Position numbers and translations under genes: made by a program. From Trichobilharzia regenti (Eukaryota; Platyhelminthes; Trematoda; Strigeidida; Schistosomatidae), in the NCBI GenBank assembly GCA_944472135.2, contig OX235270.1, forward strand, positions 79,803,168-79,867,167: a stretch of DNA of 64,000 nucleotides. The letters run 5' to 3'. Positions within the stretch are counted from its first letter, which is position 1, and every line of letters starts with the position of its first letter. The notes below the pieces were generated by a model. It made no database searches. It had not been told where the DNA came from and saw only the letters and a list, made by a program, of their open reading frames with translations. Of the stretch, positions 33,301-48,600 are shown one piece after another.

Positions 33301-36300
33301 CAAATCATTTGAATATGTTTAAGCAAAAAGACTGACGGCTGAGACGAAGAAATCGTTAATTTGCTAAGGTGATAATTGATTTAAGTATAAAACTTGGGCA
33401 CTGTGGTTAAGTATAATTCCATTATGGATAAGATTTTATTTTGATAAATCACACAGTGTTATACAGTAACATTAACTGATGACGTTTCGAGGACAAACTA
33501 TTGCTCATAATCATATGATGTGATATGGTTATGAGCAATAGTTTGTCCTCGAAATGTCATCAGTTAATATTACTGTATAACACTGATTACTGACTGCCTG
33601 AGGAATACATAACCACCATTTGAGAAGTAGTATATTCAAAAAAGAAAAATAAAGCTCATATATTAGAGAATGTCTTCAAAATAGAACGAACTTATTCCGC
33701 TGTACCATAACGCTGTTTTGTGTGCTCTATTAACCAGATAAAATATCTCAGACAATTTCAAAACCTACAGTCTCTGTGTCTACGTGGTAATCCTGCAAGT
33801 GAACTTAAAGAATATAAGTTGTATACACATGCTATGCTACCTAATCTGCTCTATCTGGATTACGAAAGAACTAACGAGAGTCTAGTAAGTTGATATTCTT
33901 TCATTTTACTTTCTACCTCTGTATCAAATGTGTTTTTCGCTCATTCTCTTCCTAACTTTTTGTTACATATGTTCTTACAGAAAAATGAAGCATACGAAAA
34001 ATATCAATTAGAAGTAGATGAACTTGTTAGTGAAGAAGAAGCCAAACTGAAATTGGAAAACGAGAATGCTGAATATGAGGCTAAACGACAATTACACAGA
34101 CAAGCTTTTGTCGAAGGAATGGACGATGATAATATTTTTCATCAGTTATTTATTGATGATCCAGATGGAAGAGAACTTTTGGCATTACCTGAATTATATA
34201 ACAGTATTGAATTATATCCTTTTTGCATGTATATAAATGCGTCAGTAATTCAGTGGTAGAAAGCTTGCCAACCACACTGTTGTCAGGGGTCTGATTCCCA
34301 GCCAACGCACCACCAATCCTTGTTAAACCGATAGTAAGCCCGGTGGGAGAGGGTAGGCTGGGTGTGGGACTAACACCCCGTCCCCGTAAAAATAAAACCA
34401 CTGCTACTGAAACTTAAAACCTCTTACCTGAAGCTGTATGTTCGATTCAGAAAGTTAGTGAATAATATATATATATATATTCATCCTGTCCATACAGTTC
34501 GTTTGTAGGTATTTTAAGCTACACATGAACCTTATAGATGTCTTACATAGAAAGTATACATGAATCAACTTACTGGTTTTCAGCAGTTGTGAAAAACCAA
34601 TGGTTTATTCGAATTTGCATTCATATAACTTTCGTCGAATGGTTTCAAACATTTTAGTGGTTTTGTAACATCTATAAACTTTTCAAACCTGTCTTACAAG
34701 TAAGCACTATTATCATTGTTTAAAAGAAAAGAATGCTGGATGACCTCAAGGTTCATAGCATGTTAGACTATAGCGCATGCGAAATAAAACAGAAGTACCC
34801 TAAAAATTTTGATGCCACCCAATTTGATCAACTTATATAACTGTTGGTTGAATATGTCCTCAATTAGGGAAAACTAGTTCTAGGTTCGATCATATCGAAG
34901 CTATTCGCTCAAATTCATTTTTATATAGGTTAAATATATTTAGAACCCCGCCTGGATTACTAGCTCGCTAGTTTTCTAGCCTCGCCTAGACTACTAGCTT
35001 GCTAATTTTCCAGCCGGTCCCGAGCCTGGATAAAGAGGGAGGGTTGGGGCGTCGTGCTAGCAACTCCACCCCCAAAACTCAACCAAACCGCTACATAAAC
35101 TTCAATGCACAGATATATTAAAAATTCTAAAAATATAAACAGTAACCTTATTTTTCGCTGGAATTGGAGAAGTGAAATGACGCAGGCTGATGAAAGCCTT
35201 CGGGAAGCCAGTCAGCCGATGTGCTTTCTTTCACTCTTGAACCGACCACCACCTGCAACCCGTCCAGAAATACCAACAACAGCGCGCACACAACTGCAAG
35301 TTGACACCAATCCTCCAACGAGAGCTGAAGTCTTGAATGCAATCAAGCTCCTGAAAGCTGGAAAAGCAGCTGGACCAGATGGAATACTCCCTGAAGCACT
35401 AAAAGCGGACCCAGAGACTACAGCCGACATGCTGACTCCATTATTGCAAAAGGTCTGGAAGGAAGGAAGCGTGCCTACTGACTGGAGGAAAGGTTACCTC
35501 GTGGAACTACCAAAGAAGGGCGACTTACGCCTCACTCTGCAAGAACTGGCGAGGAATCATGCTCCTGTCGACGCCGAGTAAAATCCTGAGTCACATCATC
35601 CTGGAGAGAATAAAAGACGCACTGGATGCAGAACTCCGCCTTACTGAAACAAGCTGGATTCAGGAAAGGCAAATCATGTTCTGACCAAATTGCAACTCTA
35701 CGCATCATCACAGAACAAAGCATGGAATGGCAATCAAACCTCTACCTCAACTTCATAAACTTTGAGAAGGGCTTCGACAGCGTTGACCGCGAAGTAATTT
35801 GGAAACTACTCGAGTACTACGGCGTACCCCAAATATTCACCAACCTTATTCAACAGCTGTACGACAACGGAACATGTCAAGTGATCCACAACGGAAAACT
35901 CAGCGAGGCGTTTGGAGTAAACACAGGAGTCAGACAAGGGTGCTGGGTTATTATCACCAATGATATTCCTAATTGCGGTGGACTGGATTATGCATCAGAC
36001 AGTGGAAAAGGAGAAGACAGGGATATCCTGGACCGACGCGAAGAACTTAGAAGACCTGGGTTTCGCGCGTGGATGATTTATGTTTGATGTCACACAAAAT
36101 CGAAGACTTACAAGCAAAAACTGACAAACTGGTCGAAGAAGCAGCCGGCGAAGATAGGACTCCAGGTGAACATACACAAGACGGAGGTTATGAAAATAAC
36201 CACCCAAAAACAATAGCAGAAACATCCAGCGCCAATCACCATCAACGGGAGGGATTTGAAAGAGGTTACTTCATTCACTCACTTATCTAGGGAGCATTGT

Positions 36301-39300
36301 CTCAACTACAGACAGTTGGAAAGGACGAGAATGTCAAATCGAGAATCGGAAAGGCGAGAAACACATTCATCAACCTGAAACCAATCTGGAAATCTTCGTT
36401 ACTCGGCAACAACAACAAAATTCAAATTTTCAATACGAACGTCAAGTCAGTCAGTTCTCCTATACGGATCAGAAACTTGGCGGGTGGTTCACAAAGAAAA
36501 TTTCCAACAGCCTGCTGCAGACCTTCATCAACAACTGTCTTCGCTCTATACTGAGGATCAGATGACCGGGCCGGAAAGAATCACCAACAAGGAACTATGG
36601 GAACAAACAAAGCAAGAACCAATCGCCAACCAACAAATATGCAGGACAAAGAGGAGATGGATTGGACACTCGTTGAGGAGGCATCGCGCGTCAGGCCATC
36701 ACTCAAGTGGAAGCCGAAAGGGAAGCGGCGTGTGGGACGTCCAAGGGTGATATGGAGGAGATCGTGTGAAGAAGGGTTGAAAGAGTATGGACTAACATGG
36801 ATGCAGGTGAAAAATACAGCAAAATACAGAACCAAGTGGAGACGTGCAGTTGAAGCCCTATGTTCCACTAGGAACCCAAGGGAACAATAATAATAATAAA
36901 TATATTTAGGGAAATTACTTATTCAATTTATCTTGTAAACAATTGTTTTTACATATAACCATTGAAAAATGTTTTCGAATGTTAAGTTCACGAAGAAACA
37001 AATAACAGAACTTTGTTCATCTCAAAACACTTATGTTTGCATAGACACAAATATATTCGAAGCTGGTATTGTTTGTAGCAGGGCTTTTAATGACACTGGA
37101 GTCACCATCATCAACAATACATACAATACAGAAACAATTATTCCTGTTTAAATTCTTCACCACAATACTTCTTAGTCAAAAAGTCTTAAACAGCAACACA
37201 AGGATGGGAAATCTGGAAAATCAGTAGACAAAATATGATAACGATATGATAGCGAATAAAAGAGAAACTATTTATTAAAGTCATATTTCAAATGCATCTC
37301 AGTAAATATGATAGATATTGAAATGTATTAGCTTTGTTTCTGAATTTTTGATTTGCAAAGCCTCAATAACTTTAGCTTTAAAGAATGACTTTAATATATA
37401 TAAGCCATCTTATGGGTCAGTCAAAACCTCATATACTGAACGAAGTGTACATTACAAAAGCCTGAGACTATATGATCATGATTGTTTATGGTAAATTCAG
37501 ACTACTAGTAACCCTAACTAAAAATTATGCATAAATATGGATAATCATAATTCACCTTATCAGAAAAATTTACCCATCAATGTAAATTGGTATTTGAACT
37601 TGGCATGAAGGAATATTATAAACGTAATAAAGAGATAGAAGCATTTTGTAATTGCATTGAAGAGGCGAAACTATTGAATGCTGAATCAAGTAAAGAGAAG
37701 ATAAATGAATTTAAGAATTATCAGGACAAAGTAAGTTACTTGCTATAGACTTTAACCAATATCATTTAATGATTTTACATTTATGACAAAAGGCAGTAAC
37801 AAGTTGCGCTAAACAAACCAGCTGTTAAAGAACCCACTTATTGGCATATAGTAGTATATCAATCAACTCAATTTGATGATCCGAGTTTATGATACTGTGC
37901 GTGTATGACTGACGCTGAAGGTGGGTCATTGAACAGTAACGCGTTTTTCATTAGGTCTGAAGTAATTATAACGGCTTTTGTGGAACATGAGTATTTAATA
38001 CAGACTTTTCATAATCAAAATACTTTCAAATCTGAACTTTGTCTCCAACATCATTTTATCCAGCTTCTTACACTATCATAGACTTAGTGTCAATTTTATT
38101 TTCTTGATTTGTTGCACAATAAACTTTATGTAATCTTTTCTGCTGTTGAAACCCATTTTCAATTATTTATACTCTTATTTCCTATCAGTTATTTTCAAAT
38201 GAATATATTTCATATAACTGATTAGTTTTCGACTTTCTCGATTAATTAAGATTATTCAATAATTTTCATGCATTGCTGTTTCTTATACAGCTTGATTTAT
38301 CTTTTCTGCTAACTGATAATAACCTCTAACCTTTGTTATCAATCAACACTTTGCATATAAAAAACTAAATAATGTTGCATATTCACTGAGGCTGGCAATC
38401 TGATCTTCAGTATCTAGCGAAGCCAGCTGTTGATGAAAGTCACCGCAGCGCAGAGTCACTAGACCATATGGAAGTACTCACTTCACAATAGTGTTAAAAA
38501 TTTTCCCGTGTGTTAAATGTTGTAAATCTGTTTCTACACTGACTTTATGAACTACTGTCTCCTATCCAATCCTGGTTTTGACATCTTTATCTGTGTCAAA
38601 TGTAAATATGGCATGTACATAAGAAATTGTAATGATATCTAATAAGTAAGCTAAATATGTCAGCAATAATCTAAAATGGTCAGAAGACAATTTACTTCCC
38701 CAAATGTTAAATGAGAAATAATTGAAGTGCTGTTTCTAATGAGAACTATAGGATGTTACTGTAAATTAGCACTGGTTACAACTAGTTCAGCAGAATTTAG
38801 AAGATAAAATCCCGAAAGATAATTACAGCGCTACATTTAAGCACAGTAGAAGAATCATATTAGTCCCTTTGTTAAGCACATTTCATAGTGAAATAATATT
38901 ATATACAAGATTCAGTATACGAATTAACAGGTTTCAAAATAATCTAGAGGGATAAACAGAAGAGTTGGTTTAATCGTCGCGCGCCAGGCGTTCGACTGGA
39001 ACTTAAACGGGTAATGATGAGCTGGGCGCCCGACAGTGACATGAAGGAAATTATATCAGAAGGAGACGAGAGCTTATGGGCAATCATGCTGCCAGCTAAA
39101 GAGGACTGCTCACAAATCAACATCAGCTAAAAAGTTGCGAAAACTAACTTATGCTGAACAGCCGTCTCGTTCTCACTTGTGTCTCTAATAAAGTATGTTA
39201 TGCATGACCTTATGCATCCCTAAACGCCTGAACACAGTTTAAACTACTTAGGATTTTTTTAACGGATTTACTGTTTTCAATAAATTTTACTACTTACCTT

Positions 39301-39656
39301 CGAACCTTGCCGACATCTTCGGTAATGAGAAGTTGCTAAATCAGGCTTGTTTGTTGAAATGTGTTTTAAAACATATTTTTCTAAGCCTACTTTTACTTCA
39401 CAAAATATAATTTAAATAAAATTGATTTCAACAGGTATTCAAGGATTTACTAGAAACTGCTGATGCTGTCAAAGCTGAAGATGACATTTTAGATTACAAT
39501 GAAAATGTTCAAAAATTATGGAGTCAACTAATGAGGAATGAATCAATTTTAGTTGAACAAATTGATGAATTAATTAATGAATTTGAATTAAACCTTAATG
39601 ACATGATAAATACATTTATTGAAAATGTTGAAGTAAGTAATACTGATGTATGTATA

Positions 39657-39696
<40 letters not shown>

Positions 39697-42600
39697 TCTA
39701 AATACAGATAAATTTATTGAACCCGACAGTATGACTTCAGACACGTCTGAGGATGGTGATTCCTTATAATTGATTAAATTAACTAAGATATTAGTTAATG
39801 TGTCGAAATATGGGATATCCTCACTGAAATGAAGCGAATAATATCTAACTCATGAAAATCATAATCTGTAAGAACGGAGACATATCCTCCGATGAAAATC
39901 ACAGAAGAATCAGCCTCACTAATATAATATCTAAGACTGTAAGGTTGCATAGTACTGCGATGACTACATGGCGCTCGGGAAAACAAACAGGCACCCTGTA
40001 GGACGAGAGTGTATCGACTAAATATTTACCCTTCGACAAATTCTGGAACACAAACATACTTAAAGCCATCCTACGTTTGCCAAATTTCATGACCTGTAGG
40101 GGGAATAGGGTCATGTTGGCAGAGAAGAACTGTGGTATTGTGTGGTCGTGGGCGGAGTCCTGAGAAAATATCCCACTTATCAAGGAAATTTAATTCAACT
40201 CGAGCAGCCACGTAAGACGTTGCGGAGAGTTGTCATCATCTTTATTTAATATCATAGACTCACGAATGGATGTGACCGTTACCGACTTCCCAAATGACAT
40301 GTTACCAGAGAAGAGTCTTGATGATTTAAACTGTGCAGATAACATAGACTCTGACAAAATCCAGTCACTTAAACAGCTTGACCAGTCACATAGCCTTCTG
40401 AACACTTGAAGTAGAAATGTCAGTATGTGTAACATGGATTCTTCCCTGTTAGTCTTAAGATGGTTCTGTAGGACTGGTATCCACTGACTCCTGGTCCAAA
40501 GATAGCGAATGAAACTGCTGAGCATGGTGACCTCTTCGTTAATTTGAGAAGTTGCATCAGACTAATCGACTGATTGCTGATAAGATGTCAGCTTGGAAAC
40601 AAAAGCCTTGTCTTGTATTTGCCCATTTGCGTCAACTTAGACGCAGATGTAATATCCGGCTATTGGTTAAAGTACACGTGTATGGTGTAGCAATTCTTTC
40701 AGTCCGTCTTTATGACATTGAGTCATTATCGTTAAAATTGGAGGATATAAAAAAATTAATCATCTCTGACAATACGTATTTCTGTTTCACCTCGCGTGTT
40801 GTGTGTCACATATCATCAGTATTAAAACGGCTAAGTTTACAGTGTTAGGTGAGGATGGCAAGTGAGTCGATGAAGTTCTGAAGCTGCATCGATTGAAATG
40901 GTTGGGACACGTGTTACGCATAACAAACCATCGCCTTCCTGGTCGAGAAATGTTAGGTGATATAAAATTAGAATGTAAGAGTTAGAATTGATGAAATCAA
41001 AACATTTTTTAATTTTTTTTACTGTTGTTTTGAGCCATGTGGAATGGTGTAGGCTGCCTGTATGAGATACTCAAGACACTAGGAATTAATGTCTTAAGAC
41101 TGTTGACGATACGTCTTAAGAACGTTCTCAACGTTCCCAAATCTAGTATATCCTCATTGTTCCCTATGAGACTATTCTTACTCCCGTGTATTTTCGTCTG
41201 TTATAATTTCCTTACATTTATAAAGTGCGGTAGCTTGAACTACTGCGCCTTTGTGTAAAGTTCTACTTTGAAAATTCAGACTTATGGACATGTCACTAAA
41301 TGATTAGTGGCACTTTTTTGAAAGTAACATAACTGATCAACAGCTGTCAGTTGATTTAGTGCTTGGGAACTTATTAACGGTGCAAACTTATAAATTCAAT
41401 CCCGAAATTCCTTTTCTTGAAATGTTCCCAGTCATAAAAGTAAAATAAACAAAGTAGAGTGCTGACTGTGAGTTAGGATAAATTTTAAACATATAAATAA
41501 GGTCACAATAAAGTTTCATTACCAAATGAATCATTTATTCATTACTGGTATTTGTTGGTGACCAAATTCACTTTGATTTCATTCTAAATGTTATTTCGAA
41601 TATCATTGTGAAATACCTGGCTTTACTTACTTCCGCCGTTGCTAGCGATAAAAAAACAAAGAAAAACTGTCAAAAAATCACTGATTTTTGATTAAACCAC
41701 ATGGAAAAGTGTAACTCTCTCAGTAACATCACATTATAAGCCATTGATTAAGAACGTTTCATTTAAATACCTATTTACAATTATTAATTCACCTTTATAG
41801 GGACATTTTACAGAATGTCGAGAGTTACAGTCTCAGTATCATGAAAGATTAACGGATATATGCCCAAGTATTCTTGAACGATTTATGCGTAATGATTTCC
41901 AAACAGAACCTTCAGATGCATTGATTGCGGTAAGTTGATGAATAAATAAAATCTAAGATAATCGCAAATTGAAAAACCATTTATTACGTTGCTAAAAATA
42001 TATGAATTGAAATATTAGCAAACTACAATATCTAAGATAAAATATTATTTTAAGTGGTTTACGAAACACATAATTTAAGTGAAAATATTTTTGACCTATC
42101 TAATGCAATGAATGGCATCGGCGTGGATAGGTGATTTTATATTTGGTCTTATGAGCTAACAGTATACATTATAGAAACAAGTGGACTTCTAGAAAGATCT
42201 AATAGATCGGAGATGTAAATGACTATCTGACAAAATTTTCAAACAACAGTTTCTCCTACTATTTTCTAATAACAATAGGAGTCAAGAAAAAAGATGACAA
42301 ATATTTGATAAATAAATTCTATCCAGGGAAGACTTACTATGAGTTTTCAAGTAAATCAAAGTATTGTTGGGAAACGACCTATAATAATGAAATACAGAAA
42401 CACGCATTACCAATATAAGAGATGGCATTACTAGTCGTGGAGAAAGTTGCTACATCTCTGATTTGTGCAACAAGTAAGTAGGAGAAAATTAGACAAGAAA
42501 TAATGACATGCAAATGAATTGCTTTGAACCATCTTGTTAATAATACGAGAGAAAAATCTTCCGAAACAATCGTGACTTTTACAAGTACATAAATACAGTA

Positions 42601-45600
42601 ATGTTTAAATAAACTAACGATAAACCTATGTCACAACCTCACATATTTTGCTAGTCGATGCTAGGCATGTGAAAGAGGAAAAATGATGCATAAAGTTAGC
42701 AAACGCACCCCATACAAAGCAAACCTTATCGCTACTTAAACTTCAAAGTATGGCAAAAATGAATTAGTCATCGCTGGAATCGAGGAGATTCTTCAGTTGC
42801 AGGACACATGACGCCGGTTAGCAAGGTCTCAGGAAGACAGCCAATCAACTATTTTTCCTTCGAGGAACCAAAAGTAAGAATTAGGTTGTTGTTATTATTC
42901 CCTTAGCTTTCGAGTGAGGAAAAGGGCTTCAACAGCATTTCATCCTATTCTCGGCAATCCCCTTTCCCTGGATCCACAGTAGTCCATGAGCACGAATCTC
43001 CTTCTCACAGGAACTCCTTCACGTCATTGTCAGACAGTCAACTCGCAATTTGGCATTGGGGTTTCACTGGATAACCTGGAGAGTGATGTCACTCAATGAT
43101 TTCCCCAGCCTGTGTCCGATTCACCTTCTTTTTCTTCCGCATATTTTTTAGACAACAGATTAGTGATAGCTTTGTTGCCAGTTATTTGTCGCTAGCACTT
43201 CCCAACTGGTCATCTGATCTTCAATATGGAGGGAAGGCGACCGCTGATAAAAGTCTAAAGCCTGTAAGAAATGATTTTTTGACACGCCAGGTCGATTGAG
43301 GGAGAGATTTGATTGTCACTCTATGCTTTGTTCGATGATAATGCGTAGCATTACGAATTGGCCCGAAAATGACTTGCTTATCCTGAATCCGCGTAGAGTA
43401 CTGAATCCACATCTTCAAGTCTCTGGAGGATTAAGCGACTTAATATTTCGTCTGGTGTGGTCAAGAAAGTGTTCCTCCGTCAATTTGTAAAAAGCATAAA
43501 TGGGCCATTTATGGTAAGTCGACAAGGTTGTCTTTCCTTCAACAAATAAGTACGTTTTCCTCCCTCCAAACTTTCTGAAAAAGTGACGTTAGGATATCCG
43601 CTGAGGCCTTTGGACGTCCTCAGCTCCTCCGGAGGAATTCCATCTAATCCTGCTGCATACACGTCTGTCAGAAAATTCATTCCAGTCTTCAACTCCACTT
43701 GATACTGATGGATTCTTGTACTAGATAGTGGTCCCAGCCCACATCTACTCCCCTCCTCGCCATTGTACCCCACTTTCTTGAGATTGAGAAGTTTGCCTGA
43801 TTTTTGTTGTCTGTCAGGTGAAATCCAATTCGCCTTGTGTTTTTCCTAATGCTTATACACACTAACTCCGATCATCCAATCACTGGATGCACATAAATTT
43901 GTGAAGAGTTCTCCGTTCTCATTCATTAACCCTACAGCCTACCAACATATGATGAATTCTCTTCCTGTATTGTCTGCTCCCGTGTTTGCATTCAAACCGC
44001 CCATAAGGATTTTGATGTCACCATTCGGGATGTTATCAATTACTGTTTACAGTTGTCTATAGAAATCTTCCTTCTCTTGGTGTAAGTTATTTGTAGGAGC
44101 GCAGCATCCATAGGAAGTTGGCAGTCCGTCACTGCCAACTCCTCCGCTATACATAGATGAAAGATTCTCATTCTTCTTGACATTACCAAGGAATGGGAGA
44201 AAATCACTCATTTATGAATTTATAAACAATATACTGGCTTCCTCATTGGAACATTAGTGAAGTGGTGAAGAATTTGCAGTCTGAGAAAACGTGTTAATGA
44301 TACAATATATCAAGGGTTTAAGTAAAGCCTCCTAGTAATTCCATATTAGTTTGTTTATTAAATGTATCACACAGTGAAACAGCATTGTATACTGGATGAC
44401 GTTTCGAACACAATTTATTGTTCATAATCATATCAATTTTTGTCACACGACTTCGAGATTTGATTTTTATAGTCTTCTCCTATTTGTCGTATGGGCAGTA
44501 GAATTTTCCATATATCTGGGACAGGTGTTGAATCATTCCTATTACATGTATTTGCAGTTGATTCGATAAACAAAGCTTCTGTTATCAATCTCTCCATATA
44601 CCCTGTGACATCAGATCTTAAAACTGTCATCCTATCCCATCCTATTGTATGGTTGTGTGTAACTGCATGTAGTGCTATAGCTGAACAGCTCTCTAGATTT
44701 CTTATCTTATTCGGGTCAACCAGTCTAGATTTAGCTAGGTTTTTATGTTCGGCTAGTCTGACTGCCCCTGTTCTACTAGTTTGACCTATGTATTTGACCT
44801 CACAATCATTGCAGGGTATTAGATAAACTAAATTGTTTTGTTTTAATGACTCTACAGGATCCTTTAACCGACAAAGCTTGTTTCTAATTGAGTTTGTGGG
44901 TTTGAATGCCACTTTTATTCCTGCCTTGTTAAGAATTCTGCGTAAGGCTTCCGAGGTTCCTTCTTTGTATGGAATTACTGTTGATGATTTACATTCCTTA
45001 TTCTTGGTGTCTTTATTAATATTATTATTATCACTATTATTATTACCATTATTATTATTATTGTTATCATTATTATTATTATCACTATCGCTATTATCAT
45101 TATTTATTTTATTTTTACATTTACTTACATATTTCTTGACTAATTTATCCGGGTAATTATTACGTTTCAAGGCTTCTTTTATGTGTATCACTTCCTGTCT
45201 TAGATTTTCCTTGGTACTACTTAGTTTTGTGCTCTGTCATTTAAACATTTCACTAACCCTATTTTTACTGACATAGGATGGGATGATCGGAAATCCAAAT
45301 ATCTGTTTGAATGTGTGGGTTTTCTGTAAACACTAGTGTTCAGCTTCCCATCTTCTTTCCTTTTTACGTTGCAATCTAACATTGGAAGTCCCCCTTCCTG
45401 ACTTTCCAATTCATAAGTGAATTGAATTGCCTCTACCTTCGAGTTGATGTGCTCGAAAAATCTATCTATATCTTGTGTTCTAAGTACAGTGAATGTGTCA
45501 TCTACATGCCTCCACCATACTTTCTTTTCCCACCTATCCATGAATATATCTGCTACAACCGGGGATATTGGTGATCCTATGGCAACTCCCTCAGTTTGTT

Positions 45601-48600
45601 TGTATATTTTGCCTTGGAATTTAAATACTGTAGAAGTCAGGCAAAGCTGCACTCCCAGCATTATATCCTCAAGTGGCACGCCGAATGAAGCCGTTCCTAG
45701 GTGAGCCTAAGTGGTTTAATTTAGTGCCAAAAACTAATAACCCCAGTAGGATGTATGGTGTTGTTAAAATTCATAAGTCAGGATACCCTATTAGGCCTAT
45801 AGTGGATTTTAGAAATTCACCTACCTATGAATTATCTAAATATTTAGCCATGGTATTAAATCCCCTAAAAATCCACTCGAAATCTAGACTAACTAATTCT
45901 TATGAACTAAGACACAGATTAGATAATTTAAAATTAGATAATGAAGAAAAAATCGTTAGTTTTGACATTGTCAGTTTATATACACGTATACCAATAAATA
46001 TGGCTATAGAGGCGGTCAGAAACGAACTCATTTCTGACCAAGAACTCGAACTTAGGACAAAAGTGTCACTTGAAGACATAATGCTGGGAGTGCAGCTTTG
46101 CCTGACTTCTACAGTATTTAAATTCCAAGGCAAAATATACAAACAAACTGAGGGAGTTGCCATAGGATCACCAATATCCCCGGTTGTAGCAGATATATTC
46201 ATGGATAGGTGGGAAAAGAAAGTATGGTGGAGGCATGTAGATGACACATTCACTGTACTTAGAACACAAGATATAGGTAGATTTTTCGAGCACATCAACT
46301 CGAAGGTAGAGGCAATTCAATTCACTTATGAATTGGAAAGTCAGGAAGGGGGACTTCCAATGTTAGATTGCAACGTAAAAAGGAAAGAAGATGGGAAGCT
46401 GAACACTAGTGTTTACAGAAAACCCACACATTCAAACAGATATTTGGATTTCCGATCATCCCATCCTATGTCAGTAAAAATAGGGTTAGTGAAATGTTTA
46501 AATGACAGAGCACAAAACTAAGTAGTACCAAGGAAAATCTAAGACAGGAAGTGATACACATAAAAGAAGCCTTGAAACGTAATAATTACCCGGATAAATT
46601 AGTCAAGAAATATGTAAGTAAATGTAAAAATAAAATAAATAATGATAATAGCGATAGTGATAATAATAATAATGATAACAATAATAATAATAATGGTAAT
46701 AATAATAGTGATAATAATAATATTAATAAAGACACCAAGAATAAGGAATGTAAATCATCAACAGTAATTCCATACAAAGAAGGAACCTCGGAAGCCTTAC
46801 GCAGAATTCTTAACAAGGCAGGAATAAAAGTGGCATTCAAACCCACAAACTCAATTAGAAACAAGCTTTGTCGGTTAAAGGATCCTGTAGAGTCATTAAA
46901 ACAAAACAATTTAGTTTATCTAATACCCTGCAATGATTGTGAGGTCAAATACATAGGTCAAACTAGTAGAACAGGGGCAGTCAGACTAGCCGAACATAAA
47001 AACCTAGCTAAATCTAGACTGGTTGACCCGAATAAGATAAGAAATCTAGAGAGTAGTTCAGCTATCCGAGACTCAAATCAACACCAGCGAAAAGGTCAGC
47101 GTCGAAAAGCACTGGAACAACTTGAAATCGGTGTGGAGTCAAACCTGCATGGAAGTTCTAGGCAGAAAGAAGAGACAGGACAAACAGTGGCTCACTATGG
47201 CACTTGGAAACTAATAGAAGAGAGAAGGACAGTGAAACAAAAGATTATCCAGTGCACGGACGAGCAACAAAAACAGGAGCTGAATGCAAGCTACAATACA
47301 CTGAAAAAAAGAGTGAAGAAAAGTGCCAGGGAAGACAAAAGAAAATATTATGAAACCATGGCAAACGAAGCAGAACAAGCTGCAGGCAAAGGAGACCTCG
47401 CCACACTCTACCAAACAACTAGGCACCTTTCGGGCAAAAGTTCGACACAAATTAAGCCAGTAAAGGACGACAATGGAAAGTCAATCACCAAAGAGGTGGA
47501 ACAGAGAAAACACTGGGCTGAACACTTCAAAAGACTTCTAGACCGACCGCCACCTACAACGCTCCCAATAATACCAACAGCGGAAGCAGAACTACCAGTG
47601 GACATCAACCCTCCGACGAAATCAGAAGTCCTGAATGCAATCAAGATGCTAAAAGCTGGGAAAGCACCAGGACCAGATGGAATCCAAGCAGAAGCTTTGA
47701 AAAGAGACCCAGAGGTAACAGCGGACTTGATGACGCCACTGCTGGAGAAGTTGTGGAAAGAGGGCAATGTACTCGAGGATTGGAAGAACGGATACTTATT
47801 CAAACTACCAAAGAAAGGAGACTTAAGTCAATGTAAAAACGCGTGGAATTATGCTTCTGTCCATTCCAAGCAAGATACTAAGTCGCATCATCCTGGAGAG
47901 AATCAAACAAGCCCTAGATGAAAAACTTCGACCGGGACAGGCCGGATTCAGGAGAAACAAATCATGTATTGATCAAATCGCCACTCTACGGATCATCACT
48001 GAACAAAGCTTGGAATGGCAGTCACCTCTCTATCTCAACTTCATCCACTTTGAAAAGGCCTTCGACAGCGTCGATCAGGAGGTCATTTGGCAACTACTTC
48101 GCTACTACGGGGTCCCATCGACAATTATACATCTCATCCAACAGTTAGTTGTACGACAATGCTGCATGCCAAGTAATCCAAAACGGGAAACTTACGGAAG
48201 CCTTTGAAGTGAGGACGGGAGTGAGGCAAAACTGTCTACTATCACCAATGATCTTCCTGATTGCAGTAGACTGGATAATGCGACAGACAACGGCAACCAA
48301 CGAGGGAACGGGCATAAAATGAACTCACACAAAAGACTTGGGAGATCTGGACTTCGCCGATGATATATGTCTGATTTCCCACAAACTGGAAGATATGCAA
48401 GTGAAAAGCAACAAGTTGGAAGAAGAAGCATCAAAGATAGGTCTTTAAGTGAACATAGATAAAACAGAGATAATGAAGATTCCTAGCCAACATCAACAGC
48501 AAAAACAACAACAACAACAGACAACAATCAGCATAAATGAGAAGAACCTGAAAGAAACAGCCTCCTTCACCTACCTGGGAAGCATCGTTTCAACTACAGG

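Noticed and set aside
33738..33752. DRC3 exon 4 acceptor at 33751 (ctcag)
   Set aside because: It gives the wrong frame. The AG at 33736-33737 keeps the frame and yields KYLRQF, which fits the family.
34204..34259. Continuation of DRC3 exon 5 to a stop at 34259
   Set aside because: The extra codons enter a SINE and lack similarity to DRC3. Using the GT at 34204 joins exon 6 in frame and restores the conserved sequence.
45003..45115. Leu-rich + strand ORFs (44833-45156, and mirrored 46909-46586)
   Set aside because: They are the opposite strand of the Asn-rich PLE linker; the repeats of leucine come from (TTA)n microsatellite sequence.
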